Shown piece after piece: positions 40,768 to 50,112 of a stretch of DNA of 64,000 nucleotides (the first letter of the stretch is position 1; each line of letters opens with the position of its first letter). The translations under genes were made by a program, and so were the position numbers. This DNA is from Desulfovibrio inopinatus DSM 10711. Its GTDB lineage: Bacteria > Desulfobacterota > Desulfovibrionia > Desulfovibrionales > Desulfovibrionaceae. The stretch covers positions 62,001 through 126,000 of the forward strand of contig NZ_AUBP01000006.1 of NCBI RefSeq assembly GCF_000429305.1, written 5' to 3'. Under the pieces are notes generated by a model, which did not search any database, was not told the origin of the DNA, and saw only the letters and a list, made by a program, of their open reading frames with translations.

Positions 40768-42969
40768 CTAGTGCGGCATCTGACGCTCAAAGACCCACGA
40801 ATAAAAGTTTGGCGTCTGCGCCTTTTCAGTAACAAGAAAAAAAACGTCTTGATGAAGTAACGCTACCGGAATCTCTGTATACGCCTGAACACATCGACTT
40901 GTATACTCGACTTGCCCAGTTCCCGTTCGAACAGTCATACTCGGCCCAGCTTCACTCGACAAGCCGGACATCTCGTCGAAATCATGAATTCTGTCCATTC
41001 TCGATAGCAAATATACTCGCCTGTCCGGACGTGGCACAACAACAACCGAGACAGGGTCTCCCTTCTGACGGGCATGCTGTTGATAAAAAGCCCATCCTTC
41101 AAAAGCAAACTGAAAACGAAAGCGAGGCCCACCATGAACAGGGAGTCCTGTTGGATCGAAAATTAATGCTCCGGTCAATTCCGATGAAAGCGTGTCGATA
41201 CGAACAGTCGGGTCATTGTACGCAAGACGACCGCCTGGAACCGCGATACCCAAGCGCTCCGGTGAAACCGACAAGGTAGGGAATAAAAAGCGCACGTCCT
41301 TCCAATCCCGGGCCACCGTCGCCGCACGTTCAACGACAGGAACAGTATCGGCAGCAAGATATCGCTCTCTCATGATACGCTCGAATTGCTTGTGATTTCC
41401 ATCGTAGCCACGCCGAAAAAAACGTTCTAACCGAAAGCCGTAATCGCTTTGCTCAGCATAGACGCGCTCTACCATATTGCGTCCGGAAAAAAGATTAACG
41501 GCAATCACTGCACAGAAAGCCAGAGCCCCAAGCCATCGACCAGCAGATGATGAGCTTGCTATGCCTCGAGCACCAAAATACACAAGAAGCAGCAGGAAAC
41601 CGGTCTCGGCCCAGATATAATCGCGTAACATGAGATCACCACGAAGACTACGCACAGCAAGCATAGCGGAAACAAAAAACACCCCTCCAATACAGGCTGA
41701 CACGACCAGGCCCCGCCACGTCCGCCCGCCTCCCGGGCGACGAGAAAGGCTCCAGGCAACAAGGATCGCCGCACTACCGTAAGCAAAGGGTATGGCAGAC
41801 ACCTTAAATTTCTCGGCAAAAGTAAACAAAAACAACGCTTCAAATTGCGAACGATGGACAAACAACGTTGAAAAATCGGCAAGAAGATAGGCCCACGCTG
41901 TCGCCGGATTTGTATAGAGGAAAAAATGCAATCCAAAAGCGGCAGTAAAGCCTGCAGGAAGAAGCACCAATGCCGCGACGCACCGTTTATCCAAAAGAAA
42001 GGCAAACGTTCCTTCAGTGGAAAAAAACACTCGTTCGAGAAATGGACTTCGTCGAACGAGCCAATGTACCGCACCCGAAGCAAGAAGAAGTCCAGAAATC
42101 GTAATGAAGATGAAAAGCAAAAACGGAGGCGTCACCAGGGCTGGTGCGGCAAAATTGACGACATTCTCAGGCATTTGGGTCATCGCCCCAATACCCCACA
42201 ACGTCACGAACACGATAAGATGAATCAGCCCACAAACAAACAGACCGGGTGAAAAATCAGATGGTTCGGCACGGTCGGTGCGCTCGACGTCATCGGACAT
42301 ACCGTCACAAAACAATGCATAAAACAATATCATCGAGAGAATATAAAACAAACACTGAATCTTCGTCAGATAGGCGAGGCCGGCACATCCTCCCGCCCCC
42401 AAAAGCCATACATAACGCCATCGACGATGACAAACCGCTGCCTGCGCAAGGGCCAAGAAACCGGCAGCAAACCAGAGCAACGCAAAAAGCTCTGAGCGTA
42501 GCATCGAAGCCTGAACAACCAATCCGGGCATCGTTCCGATACAGACACTTGCCAGCGCCAACACACCAGGACCGGCTCTCGCTCCGATACTCAGGCCACT
42601 TGCAAGCAATATAACGACCATCGTTGCAAGAAAGGGCAACAACGAACGCCAAAAATCGACCGTCACCAAGACGACAACAATCGGATCTAAAGCCTGCGCC
42701 ACCACATGCATTGTTGGACGAACAATATCACAGATATATGCCCAGACAGTTGTTGATCCGTAGAGGCCGAGATTCAGCCCAAATCCGGGGTGGACAAGGT
42801 GATCGGGAAGTTGACCATCAAAAATAAGCGCCATGTCCTGAAAGACATAGTTGTCCATATCCCAAGTGAAATATGCGGGAAATTGACGATTCACCCCTTC
42901 AAAACGCGCCAACAGCACCATGGCGACAACACATGCGGCAAGACAGGCCAAGATGCCTGATTTTTTCAT
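40768..42969 (-). CDS. Polytopic membrane protein, probable GT-C-type glycosyltransferase
   Basis: A 733-residue protein with a dozen or more membrane segments spread over residues 5-560 and a C-terminal soluble part. The early periplasmic loop contains TWDMDNYVFQDMALIF, an acidic motif like the catalytic Asp of GT-C enzymes that use polyprenyl-phosphate sugars. This is inference: no family name is certain. It is followed by a methyltransferase and an MTase-GT2 fusion on the same strand, with gaps of 10 and 31 bp, which suggests a lipid-linked sugar or surface glycan pathway. A GAGG precedes the ATG at 42969. Confidence 0.7.
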   Translation of the reverse strand: MKKSGILACLAACVVAMVLLARFEGVNRQFPAYFTWDMDNYVFQDMALIFDGQLPDHLVHPGFGLNLGLYGSTTVWAYICDIVRPTMHVVAQALDPIVVVLVTVDFWRSLLPFLATMVVILLASGLSIGARAGPGVLALASVCIGTMPGLVVQASMLRSELFALLWFAAGFLALAQAAVCHRRWRYVWLLGAGGCAGLAYLTKIQCLFYILSMILFYALFCDGMSDDVERTDRAEPSDFSPGLFVCGLIHLIVFVTLWGIGAMTQMPENVVNFAAPALVTPPFLLFIFITISGLLLASGAVHWLVRRSPFLERVFFSTEGTFAFLLDKRCVAALVLLPAGFTAAFGLHFFLYTNPATAWAYLLADFSTLFVHRSQFEALFLFTFAEKFKVSAIPFAYGSAAILVAWSLSRRPGGGRTWRGLVVSACIGGVFFVSAMLAVRSLRGDLMLRDYIWAETGFLLLLVYFGARGIASSSSAGRWLGALAFCAVIAVNLFSGRNMVERVYAEQSDYGFRLERFFRRGYDGNHKQFERIMRERYLAADTVPVVERAATVARDWKDVRFLFPTLSVSPERLGIAVPGGRLAYNDPTVRIDTLSSELTGALIFDPTGLPVHGGPRFRFQFAFEGWAFYQQHARQKGDPVSVVVVPRPDRRVYLLSRMDRIHDFDEMSGLSSEAGPSMTVRTGTGQVEYTSRCVQAYTEIPVALLHQDVFFLVTEKAQTPNFYSWVFERQMPH

Positions 42970-42979
42970 GAACGGAGCC

Positions 42980-43780
42980 TCACTCTCGTAGGCTTGTCCC
43001 GAATTCAGTACGGGTGATCACGATATGTGCAAACATGGCAAAACGCTCCATATATGGCGTTAGAAACCGTTCAAGCCAGACAAAGGGTTGATAGGCGAGA
43101 TTGGGTGCGAGACTACGCAAAGAAACGCCACCGGAAAAAAGATATCGAAATGGCATGAATGGTTCTACTCGCTCAATACACCATTCGGGGAAATCGGTTT
43201 CAAAACTGGAGCGATCGCGCTCGAATATGATCCACGGTAAAGCGCCATTGGCTCCGGACAATGGCCCACAGGAAGGAAACTCCCAGTCGACGGCATCAGG
43301 ACGAAACGGCTCGTGGTGCAGCCGGCCGTAGACATAACGCGACCATGCCGAGACCCACGGCTCGATCATGATGATACGGCCTCCCGGTGCGACACATCGA
43401 CTCGCTTCCGCTAAAAAATCACGCACCGCACAGATGTGATGCAGAACATCAACCATAACAAGTGCCCGCAAACTGGCAGACTGAAACGGCAACGCCGTTG
43501 CATCGAGTACAGCGCGAACCGAGGGCAGAAAAAAAATCTCGGACGTCACCGTCTCGGGCTTTATCTGATCGAAAAAGCCCCCTCCGGAACCAATCTCAAC
43601 AAGGGCTCCAGACGGTCCAGAGGCGTCAGGCAAACTGGTGACGACACGAGTATACCAATCCTCATACACCCGCTTTAAAAACGGTTTACTGAGGATGATC
43701 TCTCGCCGTCGTGCAGTTGTTTTCGGGTCATTAATATCCAATCCCTGCGTCAGGGGATGTGCCAAAAGCCTTTTCAACAC
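42980..43780 (-). CDS. Class I SAM-dependent methyltransferase
   Basis: A 266-residue methyltransferase. Motif I is VEIGSGGGFF (about residues 61-70), followed by acidic motif II around VLDATALPF and the post-motif MVDVLHHICAVRDFLAEASRCVAPGGRIIMIEPW of Methyltransf_11-type enzymes. The C-terminus is aromatic-rich (LAYQPFVWLERFLTPYMERF) and may contact a membrane or lipid substrate. It lies between the polytopic protein and the MTase-GT2 fusion, so the acceptor is probably a lipid-linked or sugar compound. Confidence 0.88.
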   Translation of the reverse strand: MLKRLLAHPLTQGLDINDPKTTARRREIILSKPFLKRVYEDWYTRVVTSLPDASGPSGALVEIGSGGGFFDQIKPETVTSEIFFLPSVRAVLDATALPFQSASLRALVMVDVLHHICAVRDFLAEASRCVAPGGRIIMIEPWVSAWSRYVYGRLHHEPFRPDAVDWEFPSCGPLSGANGALPWIIFERDRSSFETDFPEWCIERVEPFMPFRYLFSGGVSLRSLAPNLAYQPFVWLERFLTPYMERFAMFAHIVITRTEFGTSLRE

Positions 43781-43811
43781 GAAGGTATTCCCCCATCATA
43801 TTCACAGGTAT

Positions 43812-45254
43812 CTAAATAAACTTAATCCGCTTGGCAGCAAACATCACCATGCGAAGGAGTATCATGCCATGCTTCCATCGGCTGATATTGGTGTCACCAT
43901 ATGTGCGTTCCATATATCGAATGGGAAGGTCGACGATCTTCAAATTTTGCTTGGCTGCCCCGAAGAGAAGGTCAAAATCGCCAAAAGGATCGAAGTCACC
44001 GAAATACGCCCTATTCGCGGCAATCAACATGTAGTCTTCACGCCATAATACTTTGGTGCCACACAAACTATCTTTGATGGGCTGATTCAGTAACCATGAA
44101 AATGCCATACTGAAAAACTTGTTCCCGAGCAAATTAAAGAAGCGCATAGCCCGTTTTTCCATCGGATACACCAGGCGCACGCCATTGACGAATTCCCCTT
44201 TACCCGACGTAAGCACCTCGACAAAACGAGGCAGCATTTCTGGCGGAACGGTGAGGTCTGCATCGAGGATCATGAGGATATCACCCGTCGCTTTTGCATA
44301 TCCAAGCCTGACGGCATCGCCTTTCCCTTTCCCCGTCTGTTGATACACAGAGGCATCCACGTCCGGGTATCGAGGAAGAGCCTGCTGTATCGCTTCGTAC
44401 GTATTGTCTTGCGATCCTCCTTCGACGAAAATAACTTCCGTGTGTGCGCCCATTGCAGGGATATCCGAAAAGATACGGTCGACATTCCCTTCTTCATTAC
44501 GAGCGGGAACAATAACCGACACCCGAGGCGAAGGCCGAAGACCACTTGCGCGTGTCGAACGAGCCATCATGAAATTTGACAGCGCCCCATGTAAAAACGG
44601 CCATATTTTAACAAGATATCGATTGCAGAACGACTCAACCCCAGGCACAGGCAACGGCATCAATATTTCTTGCCAATGCTTGAAAACCTCGAACCCCGCC
44701 AACTGAAACAAACTGCTCACGTCGCTTGGTGTAAGCCAGTTTTGCGGCAACACCGGTCTCTTCCACCCCAAACGTTGTGCGGCACGAAGCGGTGTTTGCC
44801 AAAGAAAGCTGTAATAATTCACCACAACCCGAGTTCGGTCGTGACAGAAGCGATGCAGGTTCGCGAAGGCATCTTGCACATCGAACAGATCGTTTATCAG
44901 ATCGGAAAGGATAATGATGTCAAATTGGCCTGAAAAATCAGTCTGATCCAAATCATGGATATCCGCGGAGACAAATGTCATTTCAGGATGACGCTTCGAT
45001 GCCAATTGTACCATAGAGTTTGAGAAATCTATCCCCACTTTTTCCTGTCCAGGTACAGCTGCCAACAAATCTCCTGGACCACACCCAATCTCCAATACGC
45101 GGCTTTGAGGTGGCATTATTGATGCGTACACAGCTTCTAAGCGTTTGTGGTAGGCGTTCCCCGTAGAGTTAAACGTATCCCAACGTGATGCGAGATCGTC
45201 CCAATGAGCTTGGCGCTCTTTTGTATACCGGTCTTTTTTTTCTTGAAATTTCAA
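43812..45254 (-). CDS. Methyltransferase-GT2 glycosyltransferase fusion
   Basis: A 480-residue two-domain protein. The N-terminal half (about 40-230) is a SAM methyltransferase with VLEIGCGPGDLLAAV and KVGIDFSNSMVQLA. The C-terminal half (about 245-480) is a family 2 glycosyltransferase with VSVIVPARNEEGNV, FVEGGSQDNTYEAI, GKGDAVRLGYAKATGDILMILDADLTVPPE (the DxD site) and a DPM1-like tail. Dolichol-phosphate mannose synthase-type enzymes load sugars onto polyprenyl phosphate. The product could feed the GT-C-like protein at 40768. The fusion is unusual. It lacks a clear ribosome-binding site at 45254. Confidence 0.88.
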   Translation of the reverse strand: MKFQEKKDRYTKERQAHWDDLASRWDTFNSTGNAYHKRLEAVYASIMPPQSRVLEIGCGPGDLLAAVPGQEKVGIDFSNSMVQLASKRHPEMTFVSADIHDLDQTDFSGQFDIIILSDLINDLFDVQDAFANLHRFCHDRTRVVVNYYSFLWQTPLRAAQRLGWKRPVLPQNWLTPSDVSSLFQLAGFEVFKHWQEILMPLPVPGVESFCNRYLVKIWPFLHGALSNFMMARSTRASGLRPSPRVSVIVPARNEEGNVDRIFSDIPAMGAHTEVIFVEGGSQDNTYEAIQQALPRYPDVDASVYQQTGKGKGDAVRLGYAKATGDILMILDADLTVPPEMLPRFVEVLTSGKGEFVNGVRLVYPMEKRAMRFFNLLGNKFFSMAFSWLLNQPIKDSLCGTKVLWREDYMLIAANRAYFGDFDPFGDFDLLFGAAKQNLKIVDLPIRYMERTYGDTNISRWKHGMILLRMVMFAAKRIKFI

Positions 45255-45464
45255 AGCCTACTCCTGGTGTATATCCTTATGCAGAGAGTTTTTCTCGTCA
45301 TTAAAATTCGATCACATTATAACGTAGGCTTGGGTTTCTACTGGTCTCAAACAGGAAAATCAACTCCATCCCTCATTCTTGACTTGATTTCCCGCCATGG
45401 TGGTGTTGTATTCAACCAATACAATGTATTAATGGATATATGATCCGCAGCCATTTCGACGTAT

Positions 45465-45788
45465 ATGACGCAAAGCACTTCATCTCAACGCACATACAAA
45501 ATTGGTCAGGTCGCTAAGCAGACCGGACTCAAGACATTCGTTCTTCGCTTCTGGGAAACCGAATTTCCACAACTCGTTCCCATCCGCACAAAAAAAGGCC
45601 AACGACTCTATTCCGACGACCATATCCAACTCATAGAGCGCATCAAAGACCTTTTATACAATCAAGGGATGACCATTGAAGGAGCCCGTAAAAGACTCGG
45701 AGAAAACGCAAACCAGGCACACCATGAACGTGTTCTGCGAGAAATTGAAGCTGAACTCATCGCTATACGCAAACTCTTGTCACCCTAA
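45465..45788 (+). CDS. MerR-family transcriptional regulator
   Basis: A 107-residue regulator consisting of a MerR-type winged helix-turn-helix (YKIGQVAKQTGLKTFVLRFWETEFPQLVPIRTKKGQRLYSDDHIQLIERIKDLLY, about residues 10-65) and a short coiled-coil dimerisation helix. There is no effector domain. In several desulfovibrios a similar short MerR gene follows pheT; here no phe genes are next to it. The preceding 210 bp (45255-45464) show no other gene. The ligand is unknown. Confidence 0.88.
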   Translation: MTQSTSSQRTYKIGQVAKQTGLKTFVLRFWETEFPQLVPIRTKKGQRLYSDDHIQLIERIKDLLYNQGMTIEGARKRLGENANQAHHERVLREIEAELIAIRKLLSP

Positions 45789-46259
45789 CATCATCACGCC
45801 ACGATACGGTTCACCGTCTTTTCTATTGAGCGCGACACGAGCTGTACTGTTTCAGATGTACATAGAGCTCTCTATTTGAGGATATGTTGGGTGGAGTCGG
45901 CAGCTCTCTTCATCGAATCTGCCATAATCTTCCTGAAGACATTACACTGTTCAATGCATGCGACACAAAATACATTCATCCTAGTTAATTTATTAACTTA
46001 TTCCCATCTGATATCGACTTTAATGCTAAACATGATACACTCGTGCCTGTGGCTCTCTTCCTTTCATTACAAGTGATGAACGATTTGCAAAACAACATAT
46101 TTTTTTTACAAATTCAGATGATTCCTGACACAAAACCCAGGATTTCTCCTATTTCACCTTCTTACGAAGTGCTGTATGCAACTATGAAAGGATTCGTTGA
46201 ACAATCCCCCCAAAGCCCAGCACACTGTTCTCTTAACATGCCAAGGAGATAATGACGTT
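45789..46259. other. Intergenic region without recognised gene
   Basis: About 470 bp, AT-rich around 45970-46020. It holds only short frames without ribosome-binding sites or family resemblance. No tRNA, strong hairpin or promoter is obvious to me. Confidence 0.5.
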
Positions 46260-47012
46260 ATGTTCGTACTTGGGGTATACTCCAAAAAGACCTCCAGCAC
46301 GGCCGGAACGGGAGAATCCTTTTCACGCTACGCTCAAAAGACCTATTGGTTCATTCGGCGACGGAAAGATGATGAATACGAAGTGCAACCACTCAATGAT
46401 CATGCACTACCTTCTGGCATTGTTACTGTTATCAGTAAGGGACAATTCATCAAACAATTTGCGCCAGAGCCTGAATACTTCGAAAGAAAAACCGGCCCAC
46501 TTTTAAAACGTCTACAAAAAAAACTGGACTTGGGAGAAAAGTATTTCACCAAAGAAAATTTCGACCAAGCAGAACAAGAGTTTCTCAAGGCCATATCCCT
46601 TGACGATACCAATGCTAAAGCCAACCTCCGGCTCGGGTCCATTTACTGTCGCAAAGGTCAGCATGAACATGTCAGAGCGACCATCAAAAGAATTTTGAGC
46701 AATGATGCTGCATTCCGTGAAGATGAACGCCATCTTTTCAACGAATTCGGTATCGATCTTCGCAAGGCAAAACATTATAAAGAATCCGTTGCATATTATA
46801 ATAAAGCAATTGCGCTCAACAACAAGGACGAGCATCTCCATTTCAATATCGCCCGAGCGTTTTTCGAATCCGGACAATTAGAGGCTTGCGAAGAGCATTT
46901 AAAAAAAGCCTTAGACCTCAATGCCGCATTCAATGAAGCCGCCCGTTTTCTCCAGTACATTGACCAAAAAACCAATGGTGACCGGCAAAACACACCTGAA
47001 AACCAGAGCTAG
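46260..47012 (+). CDS. TPR-repeat protein
   Basis: A 250-residue cytoplasmic protein. The first 80 residues are a small beta-rich domain (WFIRRRKDDEYEVQPLNDHALPSGIVTVISKGQFIKQF). Residues 95-230 hold four TPR-like repeats, for example EKYFTKENFDQAEQEFLKAISLDDTNAKANLRLG and KHYKESVAYYNKAIALNNKDEHLHFNIARAFF. It probably scaffolds a protein complex. The ATG at 46260 has AAGGAG at 46243-46248, somewhat distant (11 bases). It is followed 20 bp later by a PilZ protein, suggesting an operon linked to cyclic di-GMP. Confidence 0.8.
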   Translation: MFVLGVYSKKTSSTAGTGESFSRYAQKTYWFIRRRKDDEYEVQPLNDHALPSGIVTVISKGQFIKQFAPEPEYFERKTGPLLKRLQKKLDLGEKYFTKENFDQAEQEFLKAISLDDTNAKANLRLGSIYCRKGQHEHVRATIKRILSNDAAFREDERHLFNEFGIDLRKAKHYKESVAYYNKAIALNNKDEHLHFNIARAFFESGQLEACEEHLKKALDLNAAFNEAARFLQYIDQKTNGDRQNTPENQS

Positions 47013-47032
47013 ATCTCTTGTGAGCACGCGCC

Positions 47033-47704
47033 ATGACCCCCAATCCACATCCAAAACTTCATGTTGAAGTCGGTACGACACTCAATCTCCAAATCCACGG
47101 TCTCGACTTTAAATTGAAAACACCGCTTGTTGGTCATTTGCGACCTAAGTTTTTTCTCACGACGATTCCATCTTCCCCCGAAATTGAGCGTGCACTCCTT
47201 GTACGCCATCTCTATGTCGGGAATCCGGTTATCATCAGATTTCTTCAATCCGGTTCCATCATGGGGTTCAAAACACAGATCCTCAACGTGAGTTACTCCC
47301 CTTATCCTTTGCTTTTTCTCGATTATCCAACAAAAACCGAAACGTTCAGTCTTCGCAAACATCGACGCATTGATTGCTTGTTTCCTGTCGCTGTCGCAAT
47401 GGGGAAAAGAACATGTACGGGGATGCTGACGAATCTGAGTGCAGGGGGATGCTGTCTGAAATTCCAACGGCAAGACTACCCAAGCCTGACAACGGAAATC
47501 GATGAAATCATCACCATTGAATGTCAATCACTGTTCGGTTCCTGGAAGAAACCGGTTCGCTGCAAGGTCATGCGTGTCAAAGATGTCAACGGGGCACTCG
47601 AAGTTGGAGTTGCTTTCTACAAAGCCGATCCCTACATTAGTCAATGTATAGAGAATTATTTAAAACATGCCGCTTGTTTTCTCGAAGAAAATGAACTCAG
47701 TTGA
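47033..47704 (+). CDS. PilZ-domain c-di-GMP receptor
   Basis: A 223-residue protein with an N-terminal YcgR-like or PilZN beta domain (residues 5-100) and a PilZ domain (about 105-220). The c-di-GMP motifs are RKHRRIDC and NLSAGGCCL, matching RxxxR and [DN]xSxxG. The protein likely slows motility or controls surface structures when c-di-GMP rises. The motA/motB cluster lies elsewhere in the window, and flagellar chassis genes are not beside it. The start at 47033 has no strong ribosome-binding site visible. Confidence 0.88.
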   Translation: MTPNPHPKLHVEVGTTLNLQIHGLDFKLKTPLVGHLRPKFFLTTIPSSPEIERALLVRHLYVGNPVIIRFLQSGSIMGFKTQILNVSYSPYPLLFLDYPTKTETFSLRKHRRIDCLFPVAVAMGKRTCTGMLTNLSAGGCCLKFQRQDYPSLTTEIDEIITIECQSLFGSWKKPVRCKVMRVKDVNGALEVGVAFYKADPYISQCIENYLKHAACFLEENELS

Positions 47705-47805
47705 CTTGTGGCGCGCTCTTCTGAAGACGTCGTATGCGGGTTCTTGCCCACTGCTCCGCTTTAGTATAGGCTCCGTCGCCCAACAGACGAAAAGGAGCAT
47801 TTCCC

Positions 47806-48063
47806 ATGAAAGACCAGCGCGGCCATTATTATTACCCCGCCCCGCAAAACCGGAAAGTGAAGATGTACGTCAGACGTCAGTTCGATCAGATTGAATTCCG
47901 GTTGCACAATGACGATTATCCTGAAGTATGGGAGAAGCACAATTGGGTGCCCTACGATGAGATCAAATCAGCCGCTGAAAAATATAAAGAGCGCGGTCGC
48001 AACGCCGACCCTCTCCAACTTTACGACCTTGACGTTGCCAGCCGCTTGCTGAACGATGCGTAA
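47806..48063 (+). CDS. Small hypothetical protein
   Basis: An 85-residue protein beginning MKDQRGHYYYPAPQNRKVKMYVRR, rich in Tyr, Arg, Asp and Glu, with no cysteine, signal peptide or membrane segment. AAGGAG lies eight bases before the ATG, which supports translation. I recognise no family. It stands between the PilZ gene and another small gene on the same strand. Confidence 0.7.
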   Translation: MKDQRGHYYYPAPQNRKVKMYVRRQFDQIEFRLHNDDYPEVWEKHNWVPYDEIKSAAEKYKERGRNADPLQLYDLDVASRLLNDA

Positions 48064-48128
48064 CAAACGGTAGCATTGGCATTTCTGTCATTGACTCCGC
48101 GACCACACTATGAGCCCCGCCTGAAATT

Positions 48129-48461
48129 ATGCGTTACGATTCTCATTGCCGCATTTATGGCCAATTTTTCGGTGTCACCCCCGAGCAGTTCAAAGCGCAC
48201 GGGACACCGTTGCCGTATGATTGTGTTGCCTTTCTTGGTGGAGCGACGGACATTGAGCACGAAGGTCATCTCATTGATGTGACACCACTCGTTGAAGCTG
48301 CCGTTGCATTGCTTCCCGAAAACCGTGAAGGCCATCTTGATGTCATCGACCACCGTGCGTGGAGTATCACGCGATATTTCATCAAGAATAAAACGGTGAA
48401 AGAAGAGACGTTTGATCTTGACAATATCCTGGAACATACGAAAAACGACGGCAACTGGTAG
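48129..48461 (+). CDS. Small hypothetical protein
   Basis: A 110-residue cytoplasmic protein (GATDIEHEGHLIDVTPLVEAAVALLPENREG and RAWSITRYFIKNKTVKEE are typical segments). It looks like an ordinary alpha/beta domain with good codon balance, but I do not know the family. The ribosome-binding site is weak. It converges on the histidine kinase gene at 48485. Confidence 0.65.
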   Translation: MRYDSHCRIYGQFFGVTPEQFKAHGTPLPYDCVAFLGGATDIEHEGHLIDVTPLVEAAVALLPENREGHLDVIDHRAWSITRYFIKNKTVKEETFDLDNILEHTKNDGNW

Positions 48462-48484
48462 ATTCGCCGAGGTATCGATAGGTT

Positions 48485-49615
48485 CTACGCCTCTACAGGG
48501 CGGCGAGGTTCTTCATCACCTCGTTTACTCTGGCGTTGGGGAAGATATAAACATACCCGCGTCCAGTTATGCGGTTCGCTCTCTACGGCAATCTCCCCTT
48601 GATTTTCCGTCAGGGCACGCTTCGCCCGTGTCAACCCCATCCCTACGCCTTGCGGTTTGGTTGAGAAGAAAGGATCAAAAACATAGGGCATGTCCGTCGG
48701 TAAAATCCCTTGTCCGGCATCAATAAACGAGAGAGACCACCCGGCACTATCGGGACAAACTTCAAGACGCAAGTCTACGTGCTCAGCGGTGGCAAAGTCC
48801 ACAGCGTTTTGGATAACCTCGTCAACAGCGGCCATAATCAATGCAGGCTCTCCCCAAAATCCCGCTTCCTTCCCCTTTGACATCACCTGAAATGTCGAAG
48901 AGATCCCAGCCACCCTCGCCTTTTCACGCACCAAGAGTTCGGATTGCGAAACAATATGCTCTGTCGAAATATGCTCACGGATACCGTGTTGGAGCGAAGC
49001 ATATCCGGACATGGCGCGTACAATGGTTTCAAGTCTTGCCGATTCTTCAAAAATGGCTCGTAACCGTTCCCGGTCCTTATCACTTATCTGCTTATTCTCC
49101 ATCAAAAGACGCGAAAATCCGGCAATCGCCATGATCGGATTGCGGACTTGATGCGATACGGATCGTGCAAGCTGAATAAGGGATTCCGAACGTTCTTTTT
49201 GCAAACGATGCATTGAACTCAATATCGCCCGTTCACGATCATGCTGACGATAAAACTCCGTGATATCTTCAGCTGTAAAAATGATGAACGTGCTTTCGAA
49301 AGAATAGAACTCAACAGAATTGAAGAGGATATAATTCTTTTCGTCAAACTGCGAACCGCTCAGAGGATCAGGTTGATGCATGTAGATAAACGATCGGCTC
49401 CGATCAGTGCTAACAGCAATGCTGACAATAATATTCCACAGATCGGGGACGCGCTCCTGAAGCTCGCCTGACAAAGCTTGTTTTGCCGCCATATGAAGGC
49501 CGAGACGCTTTGCCATAGCATCATTGATAGTGTGTACACCGCCATCCGTACACATGACGATAATGCCGATGGGAATTTTATCGAAAACGGTATGAATCAG
49601 CGTATCGTAGGTCAT
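48485..49615 (-). CDS. Soluble PAS histidine kinase
   Basis: A 376-residue cytoplasmic kinase. PAS-like sensing region about residues 5-125 (MVFDKIPIGIIVMCTDGGVHTINDA style start), coiled linker, phospho-acceptor His155 in SVSHQVRNPIMAIAGFSRLL, then ATPase motifs DEVIQNAVDFA, DAGQGILP and GVGMGLTRAKRAL. The class resembles NtrB-type kinases. No response regulator is next to it. It is transcribed away from, and divergent to nothing, in a minus-strand run that starts with rhodanese and UbiA genes further upstream. Confidence 0.9.
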   Translation of the reverse strand: MTYDTLIHTVFDKIPIGIIVMCTDGGVHTINDAMAKRLGLHMAAKQALSGELQERVPDLWNIIVSIAVSTDRSRSFIYMHQPDPLSGSQFDEKNYILFNSVEFYSFESTFIIFTAEDITEFYRQHDRERAILSSMHRLQKERSESLIQLARSVSHQVRNPIMAIAGFSRLLMENKQISDKDRERLRAIFEESARLETIVRAMSGYASLQHGIREHISTEHIVSQSELLVREKARVAGISSTFQVMSKGKEAGFWGEPALIMAAVDEVIQNAVDFATAEHVDLRLEVCPDSAGWSLSFIDAGQGILPTDMPYVFDPFFSTKPQGVGMGLTRAKRALTENQGEIAVESEPHNWTRVCLYLPQRQSKRGDEEPRRPVEA

Positions 49616-49696
49616 AGGGGCAACCGTAGCTCAGGTTATTCACTTTGCCTTCAGTTTACCCACAATACCAATCTGGTCAAAGAAAAAAAAACGTTG

Positions 49697-50110
49697 TTAA
49701 CCTTCCACGTCTTGTCCTTTCACAACAGGCCCCCGTGCACGCAACCAATTGAGCATTCCCCATTTCAGGTGTGAGACTTTGGTAAAACCGAGGCTTTGCA
49801 ATTTTTTGGCTACAATGGGGGATCGGTGCCCGGTCATGCAAATGACGACAATATCACGGTCTCTGGGCAAGTCGGCTTTATCGGCATCGAACAACAGATC
49901 GGGCTTATGCAGTGCCCCCGGAATGTGAAACCAGCCATATTCTATCCGTGTGCGAATATCGACAAGCAAGGGAGGTATTCCATCTTTCCCGAGGAGCCGC
50001 GGCATCAATTCCTTTGGACGAATCGACGGCACTCCCAAAGTGCGCCACAATCCATCCCAAAAGAGCAATACAATCGCAATCGCAATAAGAAGTAAGAATG
50101 GTCGCGGCAT
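49697..50110 (-). CDS. Membrane-anchored rhodanese
   Basis: A 137-residue protein with one N-terminal membrane helix (PFLLLIAIAIVLLFWDGLW) and a single rhodanese domain facing, most likely, the periplasm. The catalytic Cys is in VICMTGHRSP, the classical six-residue loop. LLVDIRTRIEYGWFHIPGALHKP is the family body. GGAGG precedes the ATG at 50110. It starts 3 bp after the end of the UbiA gene, so the two are co-transcribed. It is a different type from the rhodaneses of the sulfur locus. Confidence 0.88.
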   Translation of the reverse strand: MPRPFLLLIAIAIVLLFWDGLWRTLGVPSIRPKELMPRLLGKDGIPPLLVDIRTRIEYGWFHIPGALHKPDLLFDADKADLPRDRDIVVICMTGHRSPIVAKKLQSLGFTKVSHLKWGMLNWLRARGPVVKGQDVEG

Positions 50111-50112
50111 AA

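Noticed and set aside
45789-46259. Possible tRNA near the MerR-type gene
   Set aside because: A tRNA often follows this kind of gene in relatives, but I find no T-arm or acceptor-stem pattern here.
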